Origin: Lachnospiraceae bacterium
Lineage (GTDB): Bacteria > Bacillota > Clostridia > Lachnospirales > Lachnospiraceae
Length of the DNA stretch: 42,464 nt
Direction of reading: 5' to 3'
NCBI GenBank assembly: GCA_021200995.1
Contig: JAJQFS010000084.1
Coordinates: forward strand, 1-42,464
Both the position numbers and the translations under genes were made by a program. Shown here piece after piece: positions 9,266 through 18,671 of this stretch (its first letter is position 1; every line of letters starts with the position of its first letter). A model generated the notes under the pieces. The model ran no database searches, was not told the origin of the DNA, and worked only from the letters and a program-made list of their open reading frames with translations.

Positions 9266-10363
9266 ATGGAAAATGGGTTGACAGCACAGCATTCGAAGTC
9301 GCTGCATGGAATTGCGATTATGATGATGCTGTTTCACCATCTGTTTTATCCCGGAAGGCTTACTTTTGAGTATTTTTCTTTGACAGATTATTTTCTGGGT
9401 GAGGGAACAGAAGAAAACATTGCCATATTATTTAAGATATGCGTTGCAGTCTTTACCCTTACGAGCGGCTATGCCATGAACAGAAAGAGCGCCCAGAGTG
9501 AAGAAAGTACAGGAAGCTGTCTGTCTGTCAGGACGTTTGTCTCCTTTATGAGAAAATATGTAATCGTTTATGCGGTCTTTATCCCCCTTGCCTGTATATT
9601 TGCGGATTATGGGAACCGTTTTTCACGCAGTACTTTTTTTTACAGCCTCTTGGGCTGGGATGCATCGTTTAATGATGCCTGGTGGTATGTCGGTTTTTAT
9701 ATCCACATGCTGATTGCGTTTCCACTGATGGACGCGGTGCAGAAAATACTGAAAAAAAACACGGCCGGATGGCGGATTTCCCATTTACTGTCGGCAGCAG
9801 CAGCCTCATTTGTGTTTTTTTACATTATGATGAGATTGAATACTGAAAAGTCATATACCGCGATCTTTGTGGAGGGATATCTGTGCTCTGAATTTCATAT
9901 TTTTGAGCATTTATCATCGTGGCAGAAAAGAGCCGGAAAAGAAATCAGGGGTGCAGCATGGCGGACGGTAAAGGTCCTTTTTTTGCTGGCAGTTCTGGCT
10001 GCAGTACTGATCTGCAGAGTTTCCCTGGAAAAATACCGGGGATATGGTTTCGCAGACAGTGTCACGATTATTTCCTTTGTCTTTTTACTTTTAAAACTGA
10101 TGGAACCGTTCCCGATCGTGAATCGGTTTTTTGAGTGGCTTGGAAGATATTCGACTTATATATGGCTGACACATATATTCTTCGCTTATCATATTTTTCA
10201 GAAATATATCATGATCATCAAGATAGATGTAGTGATGTATGTTCTGCTGTTTGCGGTTTCTCTGCTGACGGCTATGGTGCTGACGGAACTTGAAAAATGG
10301 ATTTTGAGGCTTTTCGAAGTTGCTCAGGGAAATATTTTGAACAGAAATATAAAAAAGTATTGA
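9266..10363 (+). CDS. Acyltransferase-3 family membrane protein
   Basis: The 365-residue protein has about ten membrane segments. SLHGIAIMMMLFHHLF near the N-terminus (residues 12-27) fits the acyltransferase-3 (OafA/YrhL) pattern in which a histidine in the first segment is catalytic. Such proteins O-acetylate or acylate surface sugars. It lies between cinA and recA, a place where this gene is not expected, and its stop codon sits inside the recA promoter's -35 box. The acceptor is unknown. Confidence 0.7.
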   Translation: MENGLTAQHSKSLHGIAIMMMLFHHLFYPGRLTFEYFSLTDYFLGEGTEENIAILFKICVAVFTLTSGYAMNRKSAQSEESTGSCLSVRTFVSFMRKYVIVYAVFIPLACIFADYGNRFSRSTFFYSLLGWDASFNDAWWYVGFYIHMLIAFPLMDAVQKILKKNTAGWRISHLLSAAAASFVFFYIMMRLNTEKSYTAIFVEGYLCSEFHIFEHLSSWQKRAGKEIRGAAWRTVKVLFLLAVLAAVLICRVSLEKYRGYGFADSVTIISFVFLLLKLMEPFPIVNRFFEWLGRYSTYIWLTHIFFAYHIFQKYIMIIKIDVVMYVLLFAVSLLTAMVLTELEKWILRLFEVAQGNILNRNIKKY

Positions 10364-10388
10364 CAGAATCGAACAAATGTTTTATCCT
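10360..10388 (+). promoter_or_regulatory. recA promoter
   Basis: TTGACA (10360-10365), a 17-base spacer and TATCCT (10383-10388). The -35 box overlaps the stop codon of the acyltransferase gene, and a LexA-like site fills the spacer. Confidence 0.85.
10370..10383. promoter_or_regulatory. LexA (SOS) site 1 of recA
   Basis: CGAACAAATGTTTT matches the Gram-positive SOS box CGAAC-N4-GTTCG with one half-site perfect. It occupies the spacer between -35 and -10, where bound repressor would block RNA polymerase. Confidence 0.7.
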
Positions 10389-10399
10389 GAATGCAGCAC

Positions 10400-10413
10400 A
10401 GAACATTTGTTCC
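10400..10413. promoter_or_regulatory. LexA (SOS) site 2 of recA
   Basis: AGAACATTTGTTCC contains a perfect GAAC-N4-GTTC core. It lies just downstream of the expected transcription start, 30 bp from site 1 and so on about the same helix face. Confidence 0.85.
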
Positions 10414-10429
10414 TGAGAAGGAGACGTCA

Positions 10430-11470
10430 ATGGAGAATAGTGAAAAACAGAAGGCGCTGGAGGCGGCGCTGGGACAGATTGAGAAGCAGTATGGCAAGGG
10501 CGCGGTGATGAAGCTCGGCGACCCTGCGGCACAAATGAATGTGGAGACGGTGCCTACGGGCGCGCTGAGTCTGGATATCGCGTTGGGGCTTGGCGGCGTA
10601 CCGAAGGGCCGTATCATAGAGATATACGGACCGGAGTCTTCCGGCAAGACGACAGTGACCTTACATATGATCGCGGAGGTACAGAAGAGAGGCGGCATTG
10701 CCGGCTTTATTGACGCGGAGCATGCTCTCGATCCGACCTATGCCAAGGCGATTGGTGTGGATATTGACAATCTTTACATTTCCCAGCCTGACAACGGCGA
10801 GCAGGCACTGGAGATCGCGGAGACGATGGTTCGTTCCGGCGCCGTGGATATCATTGTCATAGACTCTGTGGCGGCGCTGGTGCCGAAGGCGGAGATTGAC
10901 GGCGATATGGGCGACAGCCATATGGGTCTGCAGGCCAGACTGATGTCCCAGGCTCTGCGCAAACTTACCGCCGTGGTCAGCAAGACCAACTGTATCGTGA
11001 TTTTCATTAACCAGCTCCGTGAGAAGATCGGCATTATGTTCGGCAATCCGGAGACCACGACCGGTGGCCGCGCCCTGAAGTTTTATTCCTCCATCCGCCT
11101 GGATGTCAGGAGAATCGCCGCGATCAAACAGAATGGCGCCGATGTAGGCAACCGGACCCGTGTCAAGGTTGTGAAAAATAAAGTAGCTCCGCCCTTCAAG
11201 GAAGCGGAATTTGACATCATGTTCGGTCAGGGCATCTCCACGGTAGGAGACGTATTGGATCTTGCCGCGGATATCAATGTGATCAATAAATCCGGCGCCT
11301 GGTACTCTTACCAGGGCAATAAGATCGGCCAGGGCAGGGAGAATACCAAGGCATATCTGCAGGAGAACCCGCAGATTCTGGCAGAGGTTGATGCGAAAGT
11401 AAGAGAGTATTACGGTCTGCCGGCAGCACCCGTCCCTGCAGCTGCTGAACAGCCTGCAGAGGAATCATGA
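10430..11470 (+). CDS. recA: Recombinase A
   Basis: RecA forms filaments on single-stranded DNA, drives strand exchange and triggers LexA self-cleavage. The 346-residue protein has Walker A GPESSGKT at residues 67-74, the DNA-binding loop region [15 protein letters not shown], and [21 protein letters not shown]. The ATG at 10430 follows AAGGAG by 6 bases; an upstream in-frame ATG at 10391 lies inside the promoter/operator region. It overlaps recX by four bases (ATGA). Confidence 0.97.
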   Translation: MENSEKQKALEAALGQIEKQYGKGAVMKLGDPAAQMNVETVPTGALSLDIALGLGGVPKGRIIEIYGPESSGKTTVTLHMIAEVQKRGGIAGFIDAEHALDPTYAKAIGVDIDNLYISQPDNGEQALEIAETMVRSGAVDIIVIDSVAALVPKAEIDGDMGDSHMGLQARLMSQALRKLTAVVSKTNCIVIFINQLREKIGIMFGNPETTTGGRALKFYSSIRLDVRRIAAIKQNGADVGNRTRVKVVKNKVAPPFKEAEFDIMFGQGISTVGDVLDLAADINVINKSGAWYSYQGNKIGQGRENTKAYLQENPQILAEVDAKVREYYGLPAAPVPAAAEQPAEES

Positions 11471-12093
11471 CCGTCACGGAAATCAAAGAGCTGAACGCCA
11501 AAAAGGTGCTCGTCACCATAGACGGGCACCTTGTTCTGCCTCTGTATAAAGGAGAACTTCGTAAATACGGACTCCGGGAGGATGCCGAGATCGATGCTGC
11601 ATCCTGGTCTGAGCTCTGGGATATTGTCCTGGTGAAACGCAGCCGCCTGCGCGCCATGAACCTTCTGCAGAAAAAGAACTATACACAGACTGAACTGGAG
11701 CGAAAGCTTCAGGAGAATCATTATCCGCAGGAGCTGATTGATCAGGCGCTTGCGTATGTGATGCAGTTTCACTATGTGGATGACCGCAGGTATGCAGAGG
11801 ATTACATTCGTTTTCACAGTACGAACCGCAGCAGACAGCGGATCCGAAGGGATCTGCTTGCCAAAGGCATATCGGTCGATCTTTTTGACTCTGTCTGGGA
11901 GAGCTTCTTAAGCGATCAGGAAGATTGGGATGAGAAAACACAGATTTTCAGACTTCTTGAGAAACGGCATTTTGATCCGGCTACGGCAGATGAGAAAGCG
12001 CGCGCGAAGATATTTGGTTTCCTTTATCGAAAAGGATATTCTGCGGATGCTATCAGGGAGTGCATGAGTGTGACATATGAGAGTACATTGTAA
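11467..12093 (+). CDS. recX: RecX regulator of RecA
   Basis: RecX is a helical-repeat protein that binds the RecA filament groove and limits its activity. The 208-residue product shows the RecX pattern: [20 protein letters not shown], then [11 protein letters not shown] and [13 protein letters not shown]. Its start overlaps the recA stop, indicating translational coupling and shared SOS control. No good terminator was seen before the RNase Y promoter. Confidence 0.9.
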   Translation: MTVTEIKELNAKKVLVTIDGHLVLPLYKGELRKYGLREDAEIDAASWSELWDIVLVKRSRLRAMNLLQKKNYTQTELERKLQENHYPQELIDQALAYVMQFHYVDDRRYAEDYIRFHSTNRSRQRIRRDLLAKGISVDLFDSVWESFLSDQEDWDEKTQIFRLLEKRHFDPATADEKARAKIFGFLYRKGYSADAIRECMSVTYESTL

Positions 12094-12166
12094 GGGTACC
12101 TGGCAAAGATCGCGGATGTAAATTCAACATATATGACACATGTGACGGAAAAGTAAAATCTATCAC

Positions 12167-12195
12167 TTGACATTATGCAATTTATACAGTAATAT
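12167..12195 (+). promoter_or_regulatory. RNase Y promoter
   Basis: TTGACA (12167-12172), 17-base spacer, TAATAT (12190-12195). The leader of about 75 bases holds a hairpin, TGGGGC (12216-12221) / GCCCCA (12231-12236), before the AAGGAGG ribosome site. Confidence 0.88.
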
Positions 12196-12278
12196 TATTC
12201 TGTTGTAGTAAATCGTGGGGCATTTTGTGCGCCCCATCATGATATACAATGAAAATTTAATAAGGAGGAGCTTCCTGT

Positions 12279-13835
12279 ATGATATCCATCGGCATTGTTG
12301 TCGGGATCGTACTGGTTGTCCTTGCAGTCACTGCCGTTGTCACCTATTTTGCGGCTACAGCCTATCACAAAAATGTGACCGAGAAAGAGATTGGCAATGC
12401 GGAGGAGAAGGCAAGGGAGATTATTGATGAAGCTCTGAAAGCTGCTGAAACCAAAAAGCGTGAGACTTCCCTGGAACTCAAGGAAGAGAATATCCGTGCC
12501 AAGAATGAACTGGACAAGGAGATCAAGGAACGCCGTGCGGAAGTACAGCGTTATGAGAGACGCGTACAGCAGAAGGAAGAGAACATTGATAAAAAATCAG
12601 ACGCGATCGAACGCAGAGAGGCAAGTTTGGTGGAGAAGGAAAACGCGCTGAAGAAAGAGCGCGTTGAGATCTCAAAGCTGAACGAGCAACGGATACAGGA
12701 ACTGGAAAGAATCTCTGGTCTTACCTCCGACCAGGCAAAAGACTACTTATTGAAAATTGTTGAAGATGAAGTGAAACATGAAACCGCCTTGAAGATCAAG
12801 GAAATGGATCTCAAGGTAAAAGAGGAAGCGGACAAGCGCGCGCGGGATTATGTGGTAAACGCCATTCAGCGCTGCACCGCGGATGTGGTATCTGAGACCA
12901 CGATCTCCGTTGTTCAGCTTCCGAACGATGAGATGAAGGGCCGTATCATTGGACGCGAAGGCCGGAATATCCGGACGCTCGAGACCATGACAGGAGTGGA
13001 TCTGATCATTGATGACACGCCTGAGGCAGTGATCTTATCAAGCTATGATCCCATCAGAAGAGAGGTTGCCAGAATTGCTCTGGAAAAGCTGATCGTGGAT
13101 GGGCGCATTCATCCAGCTCGTATTGAGGAGATGGTGGAGAAAGCGCAGCGAGAGGTTGAGACGACCATCAAAGAGGAGGGCGAGGCCGCGACACTGGAAG
13201 TCGGTGTGCATGGCATCCATCCCGAACTGGTTCGGCTTCTGGGTAAACTGAAGTACAGGACCAGTTATGGGCAGAACGCATTAAGACATTCTGTTGAGGT
13301 TGCCCAGCTGTCAGGACTGCTTGCGGCTGAACTTGGACTTGATGTACGTCTTGCGAAACGTGCAGGACTGCTGCATGACATTGGAAAAGCTGTGGATCAT
13401 GAGATGGAAGGTACTCATGTTCAGCTTGGAGCGGATCTTTGTAAGAGATACAAAGAGAACGCGACCGTGATCAATGCCGTGGAATCCCATCACGGAGATG
13501 TGGAACCCACATCCCTGATTTCCTGTCTGGTACAGGCTGCGGACACGATTTCCGCCGCCAGACCTGGCGCCAGACGTGAAACGTTGGAAACTTACACTAC
13601 CAGATTAAAACAGTTGGAGGAAATCACAAACAATTTCAAAGGTGTAGATAAATCTTTTGCTATCCAGGCGGGTAGAGAGGTTCGAGTAATGGTGATACCG
13701 GAGCAGGTATCGGATGATGATATGGTTTTGCTTGCTCGCGACATTGCGAAAAAGGTTGAGACAGAACTGGAATATCCAGGCCAGGTCAAGATCAATGTGA
13801 TCAGAGAATCACGCGCTGTCGACTACGCAAAATAA
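12279..13835 (+). CDS. rny: Ribonuclease Y
   Basis: RNase Y is the membrane-anchored endoribonuclease that starts mRNA decay in many Firmicutes. The 518-residue protein has an N-terminal membrane helix (about residues 3-25), a long charged coiled coil to about residue 200, a KH domain with [10 protein letters not shown] at 221-230 and an HD domain with H366-D367 in LLHDIGKA. All parts are intact. It stands alone with its own promoter and a strong terminator. Confidence 0.96.
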   Translation: MISIGIVVGIVLVVLAVTAVVTYFAATAYHKNVTEKEIGNAEEKAREIIDEALKAAETKKRETSLELKEENIRAKNELDKEIKERRAEVQRYERRVQQKEENIDKKSDAIERREASLVEKENALKKERVEISKLNEQRIQELERISGLTSDQAKDYLLKIVEDEVKHETALKIKEMDLKVKEEADKRARDYVVNAIQRCTADVVSETTISVVQLPNDEMKGRIIGREGRNIRTLETMTGVDLIIDDTPEAVILSSYDPIRREVARIALEKLIVDGRIHPARIEEMVEKAQREVETTIKEEGEAATLEVGVHGIHPELVRLLGKLKYRTSYGQNALRHSVEVAQLSGLLAAELGLDVRLAKRAGLLHDIGKAVDHEMEGTHVQLGADLCKRYKENATVINAVESHHGDVEPTSLISCLVQAADTISAARPGARRETLETYTTRLKQLEEITNNFKGVDKSFAIQAGREVRVMVIPEQVSDDDMVLLARDIAKKVETELEYPGQVKINVIRESRAVDYAK

Positions 13836-13897
13836 ATTCAGACAGATCCGACAGGCTTTCGGAAACTGTTACACCAGTTTTCAGTAAAAGTGAAGTC

Positions 13898-13930
13898 AAA
13901 TGGGCCGCACAGTTGTGCGGCCCATTTTTG
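13898..13930 (+). terminator. Intrinsic terminator after rny
   Basis: A 13-bp perfect stem (AAATGGGCCGCAC / GTGCGGCCCATTT) with a four-base loop, ending in a T-run. The A-run on the left arm means it could also work for transcription from mscL on the other strand. Confidence 0.88.
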
Positions 13931-14007
13931 TCGGTGTGCGCCTGTCGGCTCACATCTCTACATCTCTTATTCGTCTGCCTGACAGAGAATATGTTTGTTA
14001 CGGATGG

Positions 14008-14400
14008 CTATTTGGTTTCTTTTAATAGATCACGGATCTCTGTCAGCAGCTGTACATCCGCGGGTACCGGAGCAGGTTCTTCTTTGGCCGGTTCTTCTTC
14101 CTTTTTGCGATGCATGGCATTGAGCGCTTTCACTATCGCAAAGAGGGCCAGGGCGGTCAGTAAGAAGTTGATGATCGCCTGGATAAAGGAGCCGATGCCG
14201 ATCGAGGCGCTGCCCAGTGTAATGGCAATACCGGAGAAGTCAATGCCTCCGATGATCATACCAATGATGGGGGTGATGATGTCGTTTACCAAAGAGGTAA
14301 CAATGGCGGTGAAGGCGGAGCCGATGATGATGCCGACGGCCATGCTCATGACGTCTCCCTTGGAGATGAATTCCTTGAATTCCTTAATCAGTGCTTTCAT
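14008..14400 (-). CDS. mscL: Large-conductance mechanosensitive channel
   Basis: MscL opens under membrane tension and releases solutes on osmotic downshock. The 130-residue protein begins MKALIKEFKEFISKGDVMSMAVGIIIGSAF, the conserved N-terminal helix and TM1, then TM2 (IQAIINFLLTALALFAIV) and a charged C-terminal bundle. The start at 14400 follows AAAGGA by 8 bases; longer in-frame starts run into the promoter. It is transcribed from its own promoter at 14438-14466. Confidence 0.94.
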   Translation of the reverse strand: MKALIKEFKEFISKGDVMSMAVGIIIGSAFTAIVTSLVNDIITPIIGMIIGGIDFSGIAITLGSASIGIGSFIQAIINFLLTALALFAIVKALNAMHRKKEEEPAKEEPAPVPADVQLLTEIRDLLKETK

Positions 14401-14437
14401 ATCAGATGTCCTTTCGTGAATAAACTTTTCGAAGAAC

Positions 14438-14466
14438 ATTATATGATATGGAGAGGGTAATTTCAA
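14438..14466 (-). promoter_or_regulatory. mscL promoter
   Basis: On the minus strand: TTGAAA (14466-14461), 17-base spacer, TATAAT (14443-14438). Confidence 0.85.
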
Positions 14467-14578
14467 GACAGCGCTTCGCATTTTTTACGTTTAATTGCGT
14501 TCACTTTTTTGCTTTATGCCTGCTGTTATGCCTTGACTTTCGCATTTTACCTGCTTTTGGTATTCACCCCAGATACTG

Positions 14579-15334
14579 TCACATACTCTTCAGCGCATTC
14601 TTCTCCAGCCTTGATACCTGCGCCTGCGAAATTCCGATGTGCTGCGCGACCTCCATCTGTGTTTTGCCCTCGAAAAAGCGCAGGGAGATGATTTCCTTCT
14701 CCCGCTCATTCAGCCGCTGCATGACCTCACTTAAGGTGATGTGTTCCACCCAGTTTTCTTCTTTATTTTTCTTATCGCTGATCTGGTCCATGACATAGAG
14801 GGTGTCGCCGCCGTCGGTGTAGATGGGGTCATAAAGGCTGACCGGGCTCTGGATGGCGTCCAGGGCGTAGACCACGTCTTCTAAGGAAATTCCGATTTCA
14901 GTGGCTATTTCTTCTACAGAGGGCTCCTTCTGGGAGGCGTTCATCATACTTTCCCTGGCCTGCATGGCCCGATAGGCGATATCCTTTAAAGACCGGCTTA
15001 CGCGGATGGACCCGCCGTCGCGCAGGTAACGGCGGATCTCCCCCATGATCATCGGTACCGCGTAAGTACTGAATTTCACGCCCAGAGAACGGTCAAAATT
15101 GTCAATGGCCTTGATCAGGCCCACGCAGCCGATCTGAAAAAGATCGTCTACATTTTCCTCATTTGCGGAAAAGCGTTTGATCACGCTTAAGACCAGACGC
15201 AGATTGCCTTCGATATATTTTTCGCGGGCGACAACATCGCCCTGCGCGATCTGCTCAAAGAGCACATCCTTTTCTTCCTGCGCCAGCAACGGCAGCTTGG
15301 CGGTATTGACACCGCAGATTTCCACTTTTCCCAT
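14579..15334 (-). CDS. sigG: Sporulation sigma factor SigG
   Basis: SigG is the late forespore sigma factor. The 251-residue protein starts MGKVEICGVNTAKLPLL, the SigG signature that also binds anti-sigma factors. Region 2 follows (NLRLVLSVIKRF, DDLFQIGCVGLIKAIDNFD, KFSTYAVPMIMGEIRRYLRD), then region 3 (IRVSRSLKDIAYRAMQ) and region 4 with the helix-turn-helix (TQMEVAQHIGISQAQVSRLEK). ATG at 15334 lies five bases after GGAGG; an ATG at 15346 overlaps that ribosome site. No sigE or spoIIGA is adjacent and the gene faces away from ylmC and nrdR, unlike the usual Clostridia order. Confidence 0.93.
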   Translation of the reverse strand: MGKVEICGVNTAKLPLLAQEEKDVLFEQIAQGDVVAREKYIEGNLRLVLSVIKRFSANEENVDDLFQIGCVGLIKAIDNFDRSLGVKFSTYAVPMIMGEIRRYLRDGGSIRVSRSLKDIAYRAMQARESMMNASQKEPSVEEIATEIGISLEDVVYALDAIQSPVSLYDPIYTDGGDTLYVMDQISDKKNKEENWVEHITLSEVMQRLNEREKEIISLRFFEGKTQMEVAQHIGISQAQVSRLEKNALKSM

Positions 15335-15393
15335 TGTTTCCTCCATATAGTACGCAGGCGAAAGAAATGTTCGCTTCGCTTACGTATCAAATG

Positions 15394-15437
15394 AGACGGC
15401 GCCGTGCGGGTTTATGCTTCCCGCGCCGGCGCTGTCT
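15394..15437. repeat. GC-rich inverted repeat between sigG and the YlmC/YmxH gene
   Basis: AGACGGCGCCGTGCGGG (15394-15410) and CCCGCGCCGGCGCTGTCT (15420-15437) form a near-perfect stem with one bulge and one mismatch around a nine-base loop. It lies in the divergent gap, where no transcript needing termination is evident. Confidence 0.6.
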
Positions 15438-15517
15438 TCTGTACCTTTTTAGTATGGTTTTCATACGCAAATTTATGCAGGAAAACATACAATAAAGAAA
15501 AAGGGAGTTTATGTTCC

Positions 15518-15748
15518 ATGCTGTTTTCGGAATTGAGAAATAAAGAGGTCATCGATGTGAAAGACTGTAAAAAGCTGGGGAGGATACAGGATATTGAATT
15601 TGATCCGCGAACTGGATGCATTTTAAAATTCTATGTTCCATGTGGTTCGAAATTCAGCTTTTTTATGTCGACGGAGCCGGATTATGTGCTGGATTTTCAT
15701 GAAATCTGTCAGATCGGACCGGACATTATTCTGGTTGACGCAAGATAG
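15518..15748 (+). CDS. YlmC/YmxH-family PRC-barrel protein
   Basis: This 76-residue protein is a short PRC-barrel of the YlmC/YmxH sporulation-associated family (MLFSELRNKEVIDVKDCKKLGRIQDIEFD). Such genes sit beside sigG in many Clostridia, and the exact role is unclear. ATG at 15518 is preferred: it follows AGGGAG, about 11 bases away, and opens with the family's first residues. CATACAAT at 15486-15493 upstream resembles a mother-cell (SigE) -10 element, but no well-spaced -35 was found. Confidence 0.82.
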   Translation: MLFSELRNKEVIDVKDCKKLGRIQDIEFDPRTGCILKFYVPCGSKFSFFMSTEPDYVLDFHEICQIGPDIILVDAR

Positions 15749-15792
15749 AGATTTTGATATATTAGGGAAAGAAAAGATTCGGGAGGCGTTAC

Positions 15793-16248
15793 ATGAAGTG
15801 TCCTTTTTGCAGTCAGGATAATACGAGAGTGGTAGATTCGCGGCCGGTGGAAGAGAGCAATTCCATTCGCAGAAGGAGAGTCTGCGAGAACTGCGGCAGA
15901 CGTTTTACCACTTATGAGAAGGTAGAGACTTTTCCGATTATGGTGATCAAAAAGGACCAGACCAGAGAGGTCTACGACCGCGCCAAACTGGAACAGGGCA
16001 TCCTGCGTGCCTGCCATAAGCGACCGGTCAGCTCCGCGCAGATCAGCGCGGCGCTCAATGAGATTGAGACCGCGATCTATGCCAAAGAGCAGGCGGAGAT
16101 TCTGTCCACCGATATCGGCGAGATGGTGATGGCCAGACTGAAAAATCTCGACATGGTTGCTTATGTGCGCTTCGCTTCTGTTTACAGAGAGTTCAAGGAC
16201 GCGGATACCTTCATGGAGGAGCTGAAAAAGCTTCTGGCGGAGCAATAG
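15793..16248 (+). CDS. nrdR: Transcriptional repressor NrdR
   Basis: NrdR represses ribonucleotide reductase genes in response to bound dATP/ATP. The 151-residue protein has the zinc ribbon C3-x2-C6 and C31-x2-C34, then an ATP-cone domain from about residue 49. The start follows GGGAGG by six bases. No ribonucleotide reductase gene is in the window, so its targets lie elsewhere. Confidence 0.95.
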   Translation: MKCPFCSQDNTRVVDSRPVEESNSIRRRRVCENCGRRFTTYEKVETFPIMVIKKDQTREVYDRAKLEQGILRACHKRPVSSAQISAALNEIETAIYAKEQAEILSTDIGEMVMARLKNLDMVAYVRFASVYREFKDADTFMEELKKLLAEQ

Positions 16249-16259
16249 AGAATTACAGT

Positions 16260-16760
16260 ATGCTGAATTGTTTTTTTCCTGACGCGGCGGTGAAAAGGGC
16301 CTGGGATGTGCCGTATGCGGCGTTCTATGAAAAGGGGTACCGCGCTGTGCTCTTTGATATAGACAACACGCTGGTATATCCGGACGCGCCTGCTGACGGG
16401 CGTTGCAAAGCTTTTTTAAATGAATTGAAGAATATGGGTTATCAGATCGCCGTGATTTCCAACAACAAGGGACCGCGTGTGGAATCCTTTGCGGCCGACT
16501 GCGGCATCGGCTATGTGGCTAAGGCCAACAAACCTCTTCACAGCGGCTATGAACGGGGAATGCGGGAGCTTGGAACTGTGCCGCAGACCACGCTCTTTGT
16601 CGGAGATCAGCTGTTTACAGATGCGTGGGGCGCCGGGCGGCTTGGCATATACAGCATTCTGGTGGAACCGATGACCTTAAAGGAGGAGCCGCAGATTGTT
16701 TTAAAGCGTCTGCTGGAAAAGCCTGTGCTCTACGCCTATCGAAAGAAGAATCATACGTGA
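16260..16760 (+). CDS. YqeG-family HAD phosphatase
   Basis: The 166-residue protein is a HAD IIIA-type phosphatase of the YqeG family, related to phosphatidylglycerophosphate phosphatases. The catalytic motif is VLFDIDNTL with D33 and D35; ISNN (motif II), KANKP (motif III lysine) and VGDQLFTD (motif IV) follow. It starts 11 bases after nrdR and is followed by aroE, much as yqeG lies near aroE in Bacillus. If it acts on PGP it would complement pgsA at 8176. Confidence 0.85.
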   Translation: MLNCFFPDAAVKRAWDVPYAAFYEKGYRAVLFDIDNTLVYPDAPADGRCKAFLNELKNMGYQIAVISNNKGPRVESFAADCGIGYVAKANKPLHSGYERGMRELGTVPQTTLFVGDQLFTDAWGAGRLGIYSILVEPMTLKEEPQIVLKRLLEKPVLYAYRKKNHT

Positions 16761-16827
16761 AAAGAAAGAGCATAAGTAAAAAATAAGAACCGCGGAGAAT
16801 AAAGCAGTTAAAAAAGGAGAACCGCAT

Positions 16828-17712
16828 ATGAGCACTGACAGACTGAACATAGACGGACATACCCGGATTTTCGGCCTGATCGGCAATCCTGTCGGACATA
16901 CCATGTCGCCGGTGATTCACAACACATTGGCGGCTTATTATGGACATAATCTGATTTACGGCGCCTTTCCGGTAGCGGACGACCCTGTGAAAGCGGTGGA
17001 GGGAGCGTATGCGCTTGGAATCGGTGGTTTAAATGTGACGGTACCACATAAATCCGCCGTCATTCCCGCACTGGTGGAAACGGATGATTTTGCTTTCAAA
17101 ATCGGCGCGGTCAATACTCTGGTCAGAATGGACGAAAAAGGGGGATATAAGGGGTATAATACCGATATGCCCGGTCTGTATCGCGCCATGTGCCAGGAAG
17201 ATATTACCATTGCGGGGGAAACGGTTGTGATCCTGGGCGCGGGCGGCGCGGCACGGGCAGTTGCCATGATGACCGCTTCCAAAGGCGCGGTGCGGGTGTC
17301 TGTACTGAACCGGACTGTCAGTAAGGCGGAAGCGATTGTCAAAGAAATTACGGCCCTGTATCCGGACTGTCAGATGTGTGCCGGCAGCATTTATGATTTG
17401 CACGATCTTCCGGAAGAGAAATTCCTTTGCATTCAGGCGACCAGCACAGGCATGAGTCCGCACGCGGATCAGGCCGTCATTGAAGACGGGGCATTCTATG
17501 AACGGATTCATACGGGTTTTGATCTGGTCTATAATCCTTATGACACGAAATTTATGCAGCTTGTCAGACAGGCTGGAGGCAAAGCGTACAACGGATTGAA
17601 TATGCTTCTCTATCAGGGTGTGGTTGCCTATGAACTGTGGAATGATATGCAGGTGGGCGAGGAGGCTGTCAGCCTGGTGCGCCGCAGATTAAAAGAGGAA
17701 ATGGGACTGTAA
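16828..17712 (+). CDS. aroE: Shikimate dehydrogenase
   Basis: AroE reduces 3-dehydroshikimate to shikimate with NADPH. The 294-residue protein has the substrate motif IGNPVGHTMSPVIHN, the catalytic lysine in NVTVPHKSAV, the nucleotide fold GAGGAARAVAMM and the C-terminal GLNMLLYQGVVAYELW. The start is preceded by AAAAGGAG. It opens the aroE-aroK-aroQ operon with one base before aroK. Confidence 0.94.
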   Translation: MSTDRLNIDGHTRIFGLIGNPVGHTMSPVIHNTLAAYYGHNLIYGAFPVADDPVKAVEGAYALGIGGLNVTVPHKSAVIPALVETDDFAFKIGAVNTLVRMDEKGGYKGYNTDMPGLYRAMCQEDITIAGETVVILGAGGAARAVAMMTASKGAVRVSVLNRTVSKAEAIVKEITALYPDCQMCAGSIYDLHDLPEEKFLCIQATSTGMSPHADQAVIEDGAFYERIHTGFDLVYNPYDTKFMQLVRQAGGKAYNGLNMLLYQGVVAYELWNDMQVGEEAVSLVRRRLKEEMGL

Positions 17713-17713
17713 G

Positions 17714-18256
17714 ATGAAACCGCACTTGATTTTAATTGGCTACATGGGAAGCGGGAAGAGCACATTGGGATGCACGGTCAGCTACCCGCTTAAGCAGTGC
17801 CTGATCGATACGGACAAGTGGATTGAGCAGAAGGAAGGGCATACGGTCAGCGAGATTTTCGCTGCCCATGGGGAGGCGTATTTCAGACAGAGAGAGACTG
17901 ACTGCCTGAAGGCGATGTTTCAGGAACGGGAACCGCGGGTACTGGCGCTGGGCGGCGGTACGCCGCTTCGGCAGGAAAACAGAGATCTGATGAAGCAGCT
18001 TGGTTTTACCGTATATCTGCACGCGGAGCCTGAGACGATTTATGAACGTGTGAAGGGCGACAAAAACAGGCCGCTGCTGCAATGCGACGATCCGCGTGAA
18101 AGGATCCGGCAGATGATGCGGGAGAGGGACCCCGTCTACAGAGAGGCCGCGGACTATATTCTTAAGGTGGACGACTGGGATTTAAAACGCCTGGTCAATG
18201 AATTACAGGAGGCATACAGACATGAAACTGCTGGTCATCAATGGCCCCAACATTAA
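17714..18256 (+). CDS. aroK: Shikimate kinase
   Basis: AroK phosphorylates shikimate. The 180-residue protein has the P-loop GYMGSGKST at residues 9-17, IDTDKWIE for Mg and shikimate binding, YFRQRE, LALGGGTPL and the lid NRPLL. It is squeezed between aroE (one base) and aroQ, which it overlaps by 35 bases, so the three are translationally linked. Confidence 0.92.
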   Translation: MKPHLILIGYMGSGKSTLGCTVSYPLKQCLIDTDKWIEQKEGHTVSEIFAAHGEAYFRQRETDCLKAMFQEREPRVLALGGGTPLRQENRDLMKQLGFTVYLHAEPETIYERVKGDKNRPLLQCDDPRERIRQMMRERDPVYREAADYILKVDDWDLKRLVNELQEAYRHETAGHQWPQH

Positions 18257-18671
18257 TTTCCTGGGGATACGGGAAAAAAAGGTTTATGGCAGCGAGGATT
18301 ACGATTACCTGCTGCATTTAATTGAACAAAAAGGAACAGAAACCGGAACCGAAATTGAAGTATTTCAGTCCAATCACGAGGGCGCTATCATTGACAGAAT
18401 TCAGGAGGCGTATTTTGATGGAACAGCCGGTATTGTGATCAATCCCGGCGCGTATACGCATTACAGCTACGCGATTCGCGACGCGTTGGCCAGCATTACG
18501 GTGCCGAAGATTGAGATTCACATTTCGGATATTACAAAGCGGGAGGCTTTCAGACAGACTTCTGTCACAAGGGAGGTCTGTGACGCGCAGATTTACGGAC
18601 ATGGTCTTTCGGGGTATCTGGAAGCCATCGATCAGTGTCTGGAACTGATTGACAGCCGGAATCAGGCATAA
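18222..18671 (+). CDS. aroQ: Type II 3-dehydroquinate dehydratase
   Basis: This dodecameric type II enzyme converts 3-dehydroquinate to 3-dehydroshikimate, two steps before AroK. The 149-residue protein opens MKLLVINGPNINFLG with the catalytic tyrosine in KKVYG (Y22). QSNHEGAIID, NPGAYTHYSYAIRDAL and EIHISDI complete the active site. ATG at 18222 lies nine bases after AGGAGG, inside the end of aroK; an in-frame earlier ATG at 18198 lacks such a site. Confidence 0.94.
   Translation: MKLLVINGPNINFLGIREKKVYGSEDYDYLLHLIEQKGTETGTEIEVFQSNHEGAIIDRIQEAYFDGTAGIVINPGAYTHYSYAIRDALASITVPKIEIHISDITKREAFRQTSVTREVCDAQIYGHGLSGYLEAIDQCLELIDSRNQA

Noticed and set aside
13913-14419. Plus-strand ORF of 168 codons
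   Set aside because: It begins inside the rny terminator and is antisense to the well-supported mscL.
15461-15493. SigE-type promoter for the YlmC/YmxH gene
   Set aside because: CATACAAT is a good -10 but the only TCATA-like -35 is about two bases too far away, so it is not listed as a promoter.
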